DNA of 64,000 bases, taken from positions 929,599-993,598 of the forward strand of contig QXEO01000211.1 of NCBI GenBank assembly GCA_007115705.1. The letters are read 5' to 3'. Source of the DNA: Dactylis glomerata (lineage: Eukaryota; Streptophyta; Magnoliopsida; Poales; Poaceae). Positions 10,160 through 21,729 of this stretch are shown here, one piece after another. The notes beneath the pieces are model-generated. The model did no database searches. It saw nothing but the letters and a program-made list of their open reading frames with translations, and was not told the origin of the DNA. Each line of letters opens with the position of its first letter. Position 1 is the first letter of the stretch. The position numbers were made by a program, and so were the translations under genes.

Positions 10160-10980
10160 AAAGAAAGCTATAGGGGTAGATCTCCGAACCCCCCCGGTCT
10201 AGGGTTTCGCCGGATAAAGACCATCGGAGCATCGTCCACCCTAGAAAACTTGCATGCATGTGTCCCTAACATATGTGTATAGGTGTGACACAAGGTTGGT
10301 ACATGCAATATATATAGGACCCGGGCAAGGCCTTGTTCACATACATGGGGTGTTAACACTAGCTGAAATCCAGGATCTGTACGTGGAAACTCCCGCTACG
10401 GGTCTATCGGAGCCTATTTCATGGTAAAGTGGTCCCAACCATTTCTTTCCATGTATATATGTCCTAAAAAAACCAAAATAAAGCAAAAGATCCATCGATG
10501 AGGCCTCATACGGAGAAAGCTATAGGGGTAGATCTCCGAACCCCCTGGTCTAGGGTTTCGCCGGATAAAGACCACCGAAGCATCGTCCACCCTAGAAAAC
10601 TTGCATGCATGTGTCCCTAACATATGTGTATAGGTGTGACACAAGGTTGGTACATGCAATATATATAGGTCCCGTGCAAGGCCTTCTTCACATACATGGG
10701 GTGTTAACACTAGCCGAAATCTAGGATCTGTACGTGGAAACTCCCGCTACGGGTCTATCAGAGCCTATTTCATGGTAAAGTGGGCCCAACCATTGATTTC
10801 CATGTATATATGGCCTAAACAAACCAAAATAAAGCAAAATATCCATCGGTGAGGCCTCATACGGAGAAAGCTATAGGGGTAGATCTTCGAACCCCCCCGG
10901 TCTAGGGTTTCACCGGATAAAGACCAGCAGAGCATCGTCCACCCTAGAAAACTTGCATGCATGTGTCTCTAACATATGTG
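10160..10980. repeat. ~352-bp tandem repeat, subfamily 1 (2.3 units)
   Basis: AGAAAGCTATAGGGGTAGAT recurs at 10162, 10514 and 10865 (steps of 352 and 351 bp). Units share GGTCTAGGGTTTCGCCGG, GCATGCATGTGTCC, AATATATATAGG and CATGTATATATG. The third unit stops near 10980, where subfamily 2 begins. Short ORFs here are repeated shadows and not genes. Confidence 0.85.
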
Positions 10981-11648
10981 CGGACCTAACATATGTGTGC
11001 ATGTGTGTTGGTGAGTTGATGGGATCCAATAGCTATAGCTCCCCGGCCGCTCTCACCGTATCTCCAACGTACATATCGCTCCCGGCTCATGACTTAGAGG
11101 TGTAAACTCCCACGTCGGTTCCACCGAGGGGAACCTTGTCCTAGGAATGGCCAAACCTATGCTTATCATGTTCATATGTCCTAACTAAAGCTAAAGGAAC
11201 ACACTACCCCACCTTAGTTCCGCCATCTAGAGAAATCTAGGGGGGTAGACCGCGCGGGTGCTGCTGGCTAGGGTTTCACCCCAGATTGGGCTTCGGGGGC
11301 CCGCATGCAACCCAGAGCATGCATGCGGACCTAACATGTGTGTGCATGTGTGTTGGTGGGTTGATGGGATCAAATAGCTATAGCTCCCCGGCCGCTCTCA
11401 CCTGCCTCCCACGTACATATCGCTCCCGGCTCATGACTTAGAGGTGTAAACTCACACGTCGGTTCCACCGAGGGGAACCTTGTCCTAGGAATGGCCAAAC
11501 CTATGCTTACCATGTTCATATGTCCTAACCAAAGCTAAAGGAACACACTACCCCACCTTAGTGCCGCCATCCGGAGAAATCTAGGGAGGTAGACCGCGCG
11601 GGTGCTGCTGGCTAGGGTTTCGCCCCAGATCGGGCTTCGGGGGCCCGG
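10981..11648. repeat. ~345-bp tandem repeat, subfamily 2 (two units)
   Basis: CGGACCTAACAT recurs at 10981 and 11326. Each unit has AGCTATAGCTCCCCGGCCGC, CGGTTCCACCGAGGGGAACC, CATATGTCCTAA, a GTAGACCGCGCGGG block and GGCTAGGGTTTC. Order and spacing of CATGCATG, GTAAACTC, CATATGTCCTAA, GGAGAAA and AGGGTTTC match subfamily 1, so the two are diverged relatives. No gene is seen. Confidence 0.8.
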
Positions 11649-11749
11649 AAAACAAAAATGCCTTAAAAATATAATTATACTATAATAATACAAAAGTAAT
11701 CAGTTAAAATAATATGCATATTAATAAATGATTTTTGGAAAAAAAATAG

Positions 11750-12017
11750 GCTGAGCCGACGGCATGCCGTCGGGTCAGACCCCTACAGGATGACGCCGTT
11801 GGGTGGGCCGAACGGCTGGCTAACGGCGAGGCTCTGACCCGACGGCCAAGCCCGTACCGACGGCATGCCGTCGGGCCAGCATCGGCTACGCTGACGGGAT
11901 TTCTTGCCCGACGGCCCGTTCGCTGGGCTTCCATGGGAAGGGGCTACGCCGACGGCCCCGATATTTGGCCGTCGGCATAGCTTCTTGCCGTCGGCACAAA
12001 CGTTCTTTCCTGTAGTG
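11750..12017. mobile_element. Terminus of a third CACTA-like family (GCCGACGGC subterminal repeats)
   Basis: The minus strand from 12017 reads CACTACAGGAAAGAACG, a CACTA end. Inside it GCCGACGGC/GCCGTCGG motifs occur many times (for example CCGACGGCATGCCGTCGG near 11757 and again near 11858). The partner end is not recognised. 11649-11750 is AT-rich and unassigned; the ~350-bp repeats to its left may belong to the same element. Confidence 0.65.
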
Positions 12018-12111
12018 ACTTTCTCCGTGGTGTTCGGTCCACGGTTACAAGAAATAGATCACTGTAGCGGGTCTTTGATTTTTTTTCTATAATTTTTCTT
12101 TCTTTTTTTGG

Positions 12112-12210
12112 TTGCGTGCATCCGTATTACCATTAGGGGAATGCATTGTTGCAGAGACTGGGTGTAATTGGTATCTTCCCGATATTAATATATATTTTCT
12201 ATCAAAAAAA
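12112..12210 (+). mobile_element. LINE-type 3' tail, heavily 5'-truncated
   Basis: TTGCAGAGACTGGGTGTAAT, then TTGGTATCTTCCCGATATTAATATA and CTATCAAAAAAA ending at 12210, matches the style of grass LINE 3' ends. No coding part remains and I could not define a target duplication. 12018-12111 is unassigned. Confidence 0.5.
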
Positions 12211-12377
12211 GTGTATATCTCCTTGGTAAAGTACATTAGTGGCGTTGTAATAGTGTTGCTACAACCGAACAATGTTATACCATCTTCTAGATATGATCTT
12301 TGTTAGTTAATGGTTCGCACGTAGGAATTTTTTTATTTTCTATGCTATGAATCCATCAAGCCAAGGTCTAGAGTCAT

Positions 12378-12518
12378 AAAATAGCCTTCATCGACCCCAA
12401 CATTGCTTCGCAAAGAGGCATGGATTTGAATGAACGGAATGTCGAGGATTACATCATCAATGTGTTCGAGAAGTGTAATTATCAGGAGCAAATCCTATGG
12501 CCTTTTTCTAAAAAGTAA
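12378..12518 (+). pseudogene. Degenerate Ulp1-like exon from a CACTA element
   Basis: A plus-strand frame from 12378 reads KIAFIDPNIASQRG, then NVEDYI and NYQEQILWPF, before TAA at 12516. This has the same layout as the intact exon at 293-120 (NIGFIDP ... NYCDHILFPYNF). A TAG just before it and GTAAGA at 12515 look like the flanking splice sites. The following sequence contains no clear continuation of the protease fold. It probably belongs to the third or another CACTA remnant; identification rests on this short similarity. Confidence 0.45.
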
Positions 12519-13525
12519 GATAGCCTATGCCGCATCCTCGTTTACGAATTTGATCACGTTCACCCTACTACTAATGGCAATGTCTATTATCTTGATCAGT
12601 ATCTACCGGCTGGCAATGTCTATTATCTAGATTCTTATATCTTAGTAAGAATACAGATTTTTTGGATGTGAAGAACCTTATTGACAGGTGATTTGATACT
12701 TTCATTTGCATAGTCAAAGTGAATTTGATCGAGGATACATTACTAGTTTTGAAATTATATACTTTTATTTTTTGTCATCCAGATGCTTTTATATTGTTTC
12801 TCTAAAGAAGAAAATGCACCGAATAACTACAAAATGCTAATCCATAACCTTGCTCATCCGGTTAGTTTGCACCATCAGGAATACACATATATTGTTTAAT
12901 ATATTTTCTTGTTAATATGCTTATTTCTACATATATATATATATGCTACCACCGGCATCCTTTCTCGACACATGTGTGCAGCTACTACGTTGTCCTACAT
13001 ATGACCAATGGGCGGAGCTAGACTAATTTAAGGATATGCCACACATACCCAGTAATTTTTGCACAAATAATACAATGTATGTGCTCCCCTATACATGTAT
13101 ACAAAGGATCGGGTCCTTTTCTATGAGTTAGGTTTGAAAAAATCGTAGAAACTCGACTTGCAGACCCCTCCCGGAGATCGAGGACTTGAACCGGATAAGA
13201 TAAACATCTAAGGGCTATAGGCCATAACCGGCTCTAAGTGTCCAATTTTTACTAATGCTTTTAGATCCACCCATGGAGACACCTCGAAAAAAGGATAAGG
13301 ATATCGTGAAGATCAAGGAAGAAGTGGTCATCAACCGGTACCTCAACTATGTGATGAAACCCTCTAAAATCATCGCCCTTGAAGATGGCGTGATCCATGG
13401 TGAGGAAGAGAAGGCAACTGAGGAGACGGGAAAGCAATAGAGCAAGGTTTGGATGCTCACTATAGCATGAATCATGACCTGGAGAGAAATATAAAATCTT
13501 ATGAGGATAGAATTAAAGATCTGGA
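12519..13525. other. Unassigned degenerate region
   Basis: AT-rich, with a TATATATATATATATG run near 12938-12954 and a plus ORF at 13255-13440 (61 codons, charged, starts MLLDPPMETPRKKDKD) that I do not recognise. CAATGTCTATTATCT occurs twice (about 12578 and 12617). It may be the tail of a decayed CACTA second gene. No supportable gene. Confidence 0.4.
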
Positions 13526-13946
13526 CACTACAACAAATGTGTTGACTTGTGACTTTTTCTTCATGACCCTAGACAAAACTTTCATAAATCTGTGACAATT
13601 TTGCACCAGATCATTATGGGCTAATTAGGGAGGCCAAAAGTCTTAGACAATTTGAAACAGGAACATCATAATCTTTTGGGCACTAAATCATGATAACCTA
13701 TCCTGTACGGTTTACAACCTTATCCAAAACCGTTTGCAATGAATTTAGATTGGCATAATCACTAATTTAAGATATGTTGAAATAACTAGACTGCCACCTC
13801 ACCTGTTTTGCTTAGGAAAATGACGTTATTCCCCGGGGGATACGAGGCAATGATCCCCCGCCTCCTATAGTCGCCACGTGCCCCTGCGGGCCCACCCATG
13901 TTCTCTACTTCTTATCTACTTCCTTCTTCCTTTGCTGCTCGCCCAT
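13526..13946 (+). mobile_element. 5' end of a fourth CACTA-like element, truncated
   Basis: The plus strand from 13526 reads CACTACAACAAATGTGTTG, a CACTA-type terminus. TGTGAC-like motifs follow (GACTTGTGAC, CTGTGACAA). The sequence is cut off by the LTR starting at 13947. No ORF of note is present. Confidence 0.5.
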
Positions 13947-15579
13947 TGATGCGGGCAGAATAACCACCCAGTTGGGAACCCTAAGAGGAAGGTATGATGA
14001 GCACAGTAGCAAGTCTTTCCCTCAATAAGAAACTGAGGTTTATCGATCCAGTAGAAAAAAGCCAAACTTCAGAAGGTGATGCTTGCTAGCTTCGTGACAC
14101 TCCAGCAAGGGCACCGTTTACGATACTTGTTGGCGCATCTTCAACTAGCAGCAATGTGGAACCTGCACACAACACAACCAAGAACTTTGCTCCCAACTTA
14201 CGATGAGGTTGTCAATCTCACCGGTTTGCTGTAAACAAAGGATTGAGCATATCAAGTGGAAAACAATAGTAGTATGCGAGAAAGTAAACAATGCGAGTAA
14301 AGTAAACAGTAATAGCAATGTAAAGGAAATTGGACCGGGGTCCACAATTCACTAGTGGTGTCTCTCCATAAGATAAATAACAATATGCTGGGTGAACAAA
14401 TTACAGTTGGGCAATTGATAGAATAAAGATAACGTGCATGTGTCACAAGGATCACTATGAGATTTACTCTTGCCATTACAACAAAATACATAGACCGCCA
14501 TCCAACTGCATCTATGACTAATAATCCACTCGTGGGGATATCGTCCGAACACCCCTCGAGTATTAAGTTGCGAACAGCAGATAACTGCATTAAGCAAAGT
14601 GTGTAATGTAAACAAAACGAATGTCTTTGGACACAAGAATGTTGTTTTCTCCCTAGTGGCAACAGCACATCTACAACCTTAGAGGTTTCTGTCACTCCCC
14701 CAGATTAAATAGAGGCATGAACCCAACTATCGAGCATAAATACCCCCTCTTGGAGTCACTAGTATCTACTTGGCCAAGATAGCTGCTAACAACGGAGAGC
14801 ATGCAAGATCATAAACAACATAGAGATAACATAAGATAATATTCAGCACATCAACTTAACATAACACCAATATTCATCGGATCCCAACAAACACAACATG
14901 TAGAATTACATAAAGGTAGTCTCGTTCATGTAGGGCAGCTCACGAGATCTAAACATGAAGCACATGGTGGAGAAGACAACCATCTAGCTACTACTATGGA
15001 CCCATAGTCCAAGGTAGACTACTCACTCATCGCGCCGGAGGCAAGCATGGCGATGAAGAAGACCTCCGGTGGAGATTCCCCTCTCCGGCAGGGTGTCAGG
15101 AAGAGCTTCTGGACCCTCCCGATCTCGGGTCGAAGACGGTGGAAGATCGCAATGTGTTTCTAGAAAATTGATCAGTTCTAGGTGTTTCCCGTCGGGGGGT
15201 CTTTATAAGCGAAGGGGCAGCGTCAGAAGTAGACCAGGGCGCCCTCACCATAGGTGGGCACGGCTAGGGGCTAGGCCGCGCCCCCTGGTGGTGAGGCTGG
15301 CCCCTGGCCCCTCTCTGTCTCCTCTTCGGTCTTTTGGAAGCTTTGTTAAATATTGGGAGGTTCGGCTTTTGTTTCGTCTAATTCCGAGAATATTTCCCAT
15401 GTAACTTTTCTGAAACACAAAAATAGCAGAAAACAGTGAACTGGCACCGTGGCATCTTGTTAATAGGTTAGTTCCGGAAAATGCATAAAAACGCCACGAA
15501 GTGTAATAAAACACTAAGCAAATGGTGTAAGAACAAGCATGGAGCATAAAAAATTATAGATACGTTTGAGACATATCAA
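13947..15579 (-). repeat. Athila-like LTR (element D), minus strand
   Basis: Read on the minus strand it starts at 15579 with TGATATGTCTCAAACG and continues through U3 (TATA-like CTTATAAAGACC at about 15209). It matches the LTR of element C (42385/54575), including the region around the 10-bp block AGTGACTCCA. The inner end (about 13947) is judged from TGATGCGGGC and is approximate. To its right at 15580 lies the polypurine-side motif GCATCCCCAAGCTT. Confidence 0.75.
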
Positions 15580-16114
15580 GCATCCCCAAGCTTAACTCCT
15601 GCTCGTCCTCGAGTAGGTAAGTGATAATAAAGAATAATTTTTGAGGTGACATGCACCAACACAATCTTGATCATCTGTGTAAGCATTGAGTGCTGGGATC
15701 AAAATAACTTAAAATATGGGCATGAAAGACATAATCTTGATAGAAGAAACTTAGAAACCATGTTATAACATGAAAAAGAACACAAACGAAAGATCATGAA
15801 AATGAAACAATGAAAGTCAAACATGTGTTGAAATCATATGGAAAAACATAGCAAATGGTTTTCAGCTTGTCCTTCATGGAAAGTTTTATCGTTTACTTTC
15901 CACACACTTTATTTTAGTTTGCAATTTCTCTTATATGATTAGTCTTGTTGATTAGTATCGGTATCACTTTGGGAGCACAAGTAAATTTAGTTGGTTTTGG
16001 CAAATTTAGCTTGGTCAGTAGCAACATTATCTTGAGGTTTGAGTAGAAAAGAAGAGAGAAGTGCTAGTGGATACATCTTTCCAGCTTTCCTTCATGATTG
16101 GCTTATAAGCATTA
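15580..16114. other. Internal fragment of element D with an orientation break
   Basis: 15580-15880 matches, on the minus strand, the 3' non-coding region of elements A, B, C and E (Athila-like). After TCCTTCATGG at about 15887 the match stops, and sequence of unknown origin runs to the PIF-type insertion at 16115. No gene. Confidence 0.6.
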
Positions 16115-16963
16115 GGGCCTGTTTGTTTGGACTGTCTGTGGCTGGCTGTACAGGGAAAGCTGCTGTGCAGGGAAAGCTGCTGTGTAGGGAAAGCTGCTGT
16201 TCTGAGTTTTACTGTTTGGCGAGTTGGCTGGCTGTCTAGTAGTATGCTAAAGAATTGTCTAAAATACCCTTGAAGTTTCGAGACCGTACATAATTACTTA
16301 TTTAAGTGTATAACCATATTTATTACTATAGACTACAATAAATACAAAATATTAAACAAACCAAATAATATACTCAAGTAAATATTAGTCAAAAATGTAG
16401 TTTCATAAATATTGTACCAAATTACAGAGAAAGTAATCCTTGTCTAGTGTCCACACATGCACAAAAGCACAGCTAGTTCCAAACAAGTAATAAAGGGCAC
16501 ACATACGGTGATACGCACACAACCCTATGCAAATGTTACAACGTATACAGGGTGAATCGGTGATACAGCAGCTGCTAGCATCCACACGCGAGTAAGGGCC
16601 AGCTGGGAAGGGATCGGTTGGCGACGAATCGGGCGGGGTGGCGGCACAGTCGGGCTGAGAACATTTGTTTTTCTGATTCGCTCCACTATGTCCAGGAGAG
16701 AGAGAGCTAAAGAGGACACAGAGATAACGTTTTGGTCCACCGGTGGCAATCCTCAGTAAATAATTAAAAGAAGAAGGGCAAGCCAAAATAATGGTTCAGC
16801 CGTTAAGGGGGAAGCTGCGGGAAGCACCTCATTAGGTGCTTCGCCCGGCCTGTCTATGGGCTGCTTCGGCTTTGGCAAAAGCCAGCTTGAAAGCCCACCT
16901 GTTTGTTTCGGTTTCACAGCTTATTTTGGTGGAAAGCTGTAAAAAGCCCAAACAAACACCCCC
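16115..16963. mobile_element. PIF/Harbinger-type non-autonomous element, 849 bp
   Basis: The ends read GGGCCTGTTTGTTTGG (16115) and CCCAAACAAACACCCCC (to 16963), an imperfect terminal inverted repeat. They are flanked by TTA at 16112-16114 and 16964-16966, the 3-bp TSD expected for PIF/Harbinger (Tourist-like) elements. Near the left end GGGAAAGCTGCTGTG is repeated three times. An antisense ORF at 16403-16786 is not recognisable as a transposase. Non-autonomous status is inferred from size. Confidence 0.75.
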
Positions 16964-16966
16964 TTA

Positions 16967-17291
16967 GTATTCTCAAGTTAAAATCGTTTGTACTTTCAAG
17001 GAAGTTTGCATGATTGTTTCTATTATATGTATGTTTGTTTGTTTCATGCAACTCTTATGCTTGCTACCCAGCCTTGCTAGCCAAAAACCTGTACTGAGAG
17101 GGAATACTTTGCGTGCATCCAAATCCCAAAAACCAAGTTACTTCCAAAGAGTCCACTATAAATTCCTATGCATGGTATTTTAGGCCATTCCAAGTAAATT
17201 TTCATATGCTACCTTTCAAAAACCTTCAAATATATCTCATTTTGTGTCACTGTTCTTAGCTCATGAGGATGTAGTGGTTGGGTTTGTTATC
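16967..17291 (+). other. Plus-strand Athila-like internal fragment hosting element B
   Basis: Matches the internal region of element C at about 53450-53660 in plus orientation (for example CCTATGCATGGTATTT and AGCTCATG(A/G)GGA(T/C)GTAGTGG). The match resumes after element B at 37940-37970, ending GTACCCCTCGACTAG. Element B is therefore inserted in it. No gene. Confidence 0.7.
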
Positions 17292-18849
17292 TGATGTCTA
17301 CGCACTTCTATTCTTGTAGACACTTGTTGGGCCTCCAAGTGCAGAGGTTTGTAGAACAGCGGCAAGTTTCCCTTAAGTGGATCACCCAAGGTTTATCGAA
17401 CTCAGGGAGGTTAGAGGTCAAAGATATTCCTCTCAAGCAACCCTGCAATTACGATACAGAAAGTCTCTTGTGTCCCCAACACACCCAATACACTTGTCAG
17501 ATGTATAGCTGCACTAGTTCGGTGAAGAGATAGTGAAATACAAGTGGTATAGATGATTATAAGTAGCAAACGTGATGTGAAATAAATATTGCTGCGAGCA
17601 AACATGTAACAAAACAGCAAGTAAACGGTGTGCAATGCTTGGAAACAAGGCCTAGGGATCATACTTTCACTAGTGGACACACTCCCAACAATGTAACATG
17701 AATGAACAAATAGATAACTTCTCTCCACGATGGTACTCTGAATTACTCTCCTATTGAATAACACTAATCATTGCGTAGTGGCTACAGAAGCACCCCTTAA
17801 AGTTCATCAAGTACTTGACAAACACCACTCATAGAGACATCCAAATCAGATCACAATTCAAGATAGAAATCATTGCGACTTAGGCCAAGTACTAACACGG
17901 TGCACACACTGTCAACTTTACACCATGAAAGGAGGAATAGATCACTCAATACTATCATAGTAATAATTACTCTCATAATCCACAAGAGATCACGATCATA
18001 GCCTAAACCAAGTACCACCACGATGCACGCACTGTCACCGTTACACCATGGCAGGAGGAATAGATTACTTTAATAACATCACTAGAGTACACTATAATAA
18101 TTAAGCATAGGAGTAGCATAATATCTGAATAATAACATCTACTTGTTCAACATGATACAAAGCTCACGATCACATAAAGATCACATCATGGGAGAGAGAG
18201 GTGAACCACATAGCTATCGGTAGAGCCCTCAGCCCCGGGGATGAACTACTCCCTCCTCATCATAGGAGACATCAAGGTTGATGGAGATGGCGGTGAGGTC
18301 GATGGAGACAGCGGAGACGGCGATGGAGATGGCTCTGGGGGCACTTCCCCGTCCCGGCAGGGTGCCGGAATAGAGACTTCTGTCCCCCGAAATTCGTCGA
18401 CGGTGGCGGCGGAGCTGCGGAACTGCTTCTGGAAAATTGCCGAATCCTTTAGGGTTTTCTGTCCCGAGGCTTCTTATAGGCGAAGGGGCGATGTCAGGAG
18501 TGGGACCAGGCGCCCTCATGCATGGCTGGCGCGGCCAGGGGCCTGGCCGTGCCACCATGGTGTGTGGGGCCCCTGTGGCCCACCTCCTACTCCTCTTCGG
18601 ATCTCTGGAAGCTTCCGGGTAAAATAAGACTTCAGGATGTTGTTTCGTCCAATTCTGAGAATATTTCCTGTGTATCACTTCTGAAACACAAAAACAGCAG
18701 AAAACAGGAAACTGGCACTGTGGCACTTCGTTAATAGGTTAGTTCCGGAAAATGCATAAAAGTGCCACTAAGTGTAACGAAACAATAGGCAAATGGTGTA
18801 AAAACAAGCATGGAGCATCAAAAATTATAGATATGTTTGAGACGTATCA
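17292..18849 (-). repeat. 3' LTR of element B
   Basis: Starts (minus strand) TGATACGTCTCAAACATATC at 18849 and ends GTAGACATCA at 17292. Antisense ORFs inside it are shadows shared by every copy of this LTR. It is 1558 bp, against 1568 bp for its partner. Confidence 0.9.
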
Positions 18850-21421
18850 AGCATCCCCAAGCTTAACTCCTGCTCGTCCTCGAGTAGGTAAGTGATAACA
18901 AAAGAATAATTTTTGAGGTGACATGCACCTACACAATCTTGATCATATATGTAAGCATTTGTGAGCTGGGATCATAAGAACTTAAAACATGGGCATGAAA
19001 GATATAATCATGACAATAAGAACTTAGCAACTATGTTGTAAACATGCAAATGAACACAAACAAAAGATCATGAAAATGAAACAATGAAAGTCAAACGTGT
19101 GTTCAAATCATAAGGAAAAACATACAAATGGTTTTCAGCTTGTCCTTCAAAGAGAGCAAAACATAAATGCATAGGACACCTTCAAGTTTAAGAGGGCGAC
19201 TAGATACAAATAATTTAAGAACAAGTGAAACCATGATCATGAATCAATCAATGATAAACTTTGGGACAATGCACATTATACTCAGAATGACAACTATGCT
19301 CTCTTAATGGTGCATAAAGGTAGAAGGTGGTGACTCAACATAAAAGTAAAAGAAAGGCCTTTCGCAGAGGGAAGCAGTGATTAAACATGTGCTAGAGCTT
19401 TTCATTTGTAAAACAGAGAGATAAAAATTGGTTTTGAGAGGTGGTTGTCTTTGTCAACGACTGGCAATGGGGTTCTTACTATCTTCCATACGAAAATGAA
19501 GCAAGTTTTTGAGAGAGAGATTGGCACTTTTGTGCTCTTTTATAAAGCTTGGCACTCCTCCCCACCTTTTTCCTTTCTCAAACCATGGCTAACCGATTCC
19601 ATCGGGTGCCCACCAACATTCACTTTCCATGGAGGAGTGTCTTTTTTCTTTTCTTTTTTTTTCTTTTTGGAATAAGCAATATGAAAGATAGCAAATCTGA
19701 CCACTACGTCCCCATGAGCTAAAAACAGTGGCACAAAACGAGAAGTAGTTGAAAGTTTTTGAAAGGTAGCACATGAAAATTTACTTTGGAATGGCTTACA
19801 AATACCATGCATAGGAATTTATAGTGGACACAATGGCAAACTTGGTTTTTAGGAGTTGGATGCACGAGTAGAGCTCATACTCAGTACAAGGCGAGGGCTA
19901 GCAAAAGACTGGGAGCGACCAACTAAGAGAGCAATAATGGCCATAATCATGCATAGCGACAAAACATCATTAAAAGAAGCATAAAGTGATATCACAAGTC
20001 AAAAACCAAATGATCATAGAGGCTATAGGCGACTTATTTTGTAGTCAACATGTGTAAGCATGTGCCAAGTCAACCCAAATAAAGCATCAAAGGAGAAAAC
20101 CAAAATAATGCTTCCATACAATAAAAACAACGCATGATTTTTTCAAAGGCTCATTAAGCAATCTCAGTCATTTGAGACAAGTCATGCTACAGCAAAACCA
20201 CTAAGCATACTATCAAAAATACATCAAGCATGACATGAAAAATCCTAAGCCGCAGTCTACACAAGCTCCTTTTTGTACCACTTTTTTGTATAAAGCTTTT
20301 TCTCTTTTCCAACACCATTTGAAATTTTTTAAGACACCTCTTTTGATGAAAACCAATAAAGATCAGAGGCAAAAATACACCTTGATGAAAAGGTATGACA
20401 AGGTTTGAACGCAAATCAAGGCAAAAATGAAAACCAAAAGCAGTAGCAGAAAAAGAGAACACTTGTTGAAACGATAGGAGTGGAAACTAGAGTGTTCTTG
20501 GCAAATGAAAAGCGAGTTCATCTCCCTCCAAAAGAAACATGATGTGATCTAACCATTTATTGCAGCAAACTAAACTAAACTAATACTGAAAACAAAAACA
20601 ACTGACGCTCCAATAAAAATGCATAGTGCATGAAGCAATAAAAATATAGTGTTTTGAAAGGTGACCTGATTTTTGCCGATGAAGAAGGGGTGCCTCGGGG
20701 GCATCCCCAAGCTTTGACGCTTGTACTTCTTGGATATTTATTGGGGTGATGCATGGGCATCCCCAAGCTTGAGCTTTTGTCCATTCTTCAACTCATCTCA
20801 TCATTCTCCAATCCCTACACTTGAAAACTCCCTTCATACAAAACTAAACACAAATCTATTAGCAACATTAGTGTAGCATATCATATAATCAACCACTTTT
20901 TTGCTTCAGGTTTCAACTCAAAACCACCACATATATAGCAATACTACTGTAGCAACCTCCCAAAAAGTTCCATGATCAAAAGAACTCAAAAGAAAGCGAT
21001 AAAGTGGCAAACACAAATATTGGCAGAAATCTGTCAAAACTGAACAGCTGACAAAGGTCGAATTTTTGAGGGATTTTCTGTTGCTCAAATCAAAAAGTGT
21101 TCAACTAACAAAAGTTTTGATATAACCTGGGGCATATGCACAAGAAATATCAGGTCCAAAAGATATACAGAGAATTTTCACGAATTTTTACGGTGCAGCA
21201 CCGAAAACAGTTTCAGGACAGCAACATCCCCAAATCTTTACCTCACTCAAATTAGAGGCTTCTCTTGGCATAAAAACGAAATAAACAAGATAAGGAGAGG
21301 TTATTACAGCAGTAATAACTTCCAAGACTTAAATAAAAGAAAAAGTACTGAAAATAAACAATGGGTTATCTCCCAAGAGTGCTTTTCTTTAATGCCTTTG
21401 AGCAGTAATTTGCAAAGATGC
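18850..21421 (-). other. Non-coding 3' internal region of element B with polypurine-side motif
   Basis: About 2.6 kb shared with elements A, C and E but without pol, RT or integrase. It carries AAGCTTGGGGATGC (minus strand) at 18851-18864 next to the LTR, and again at 20701 and 20757. A 130-bp stretch near 19530-19660 shares a block with element C (53760-53890) in opposite orientation. No gene. Confidence 0.75.
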
Positions 21422-21729
21422 TCATATGGGCGCCATATACGAGCTTGAGGCAAAGGCGCCATATAGGAACTTAAAGCAATAGAGAGCATCAAAAACCAGA
21501 TATGGAACACATTTAAATCTAAACCACTTCCTATGAAAAATAGTCTTGTAAACAGACAAGTCATAAAAGCGCAAAGCAAAAAGCATAGGAAGGCAAAAGA
21601 AGTACAACTTCAAGAATTGCAACATAAAGAGGGGAAACTCAATATTGTCGAGATCCATCAAACTATGTTTCCCTCTCTCATAATAACTTTCAGTAGCATC
21701 ATGAATAGAATTAACAATATAACTATCAC
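21422..21729 (-). pseudogene. 3' half of the element B ORF, cut off by element H
   Basis: Encodes the end of the same ORF as element A 44848-45612 (shared SIHDATESYYERGKH, then two hydrophobic stretches, MAPI end). Element H inserted at 21730, leaving the 5' half at 35681-36226. Function unknown. Confidence 0.75.

Noticed and set aside
10168..10962. Three similar minus ORFs with shared RRNPRPGG-type ends
   Set aside because: They repeat because the DNA repeats every ~352 bp; no start or coding conservation beyond the repeat itself.
10160..11648. CRISPR-like direct repeats
   Set aside because: Units are ~350 bp in a plant-type sequence, without short repeats and unique spacers.
18229..18726. 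Repeated ORFs of about 60-165 codons in Athila-like LTRs (also near 37335, 43393, 48683)
   Set aside because: They recur in every LTR copy on both strands in GC-rich U3/R sequence; no domain, different frames broken in different copies.
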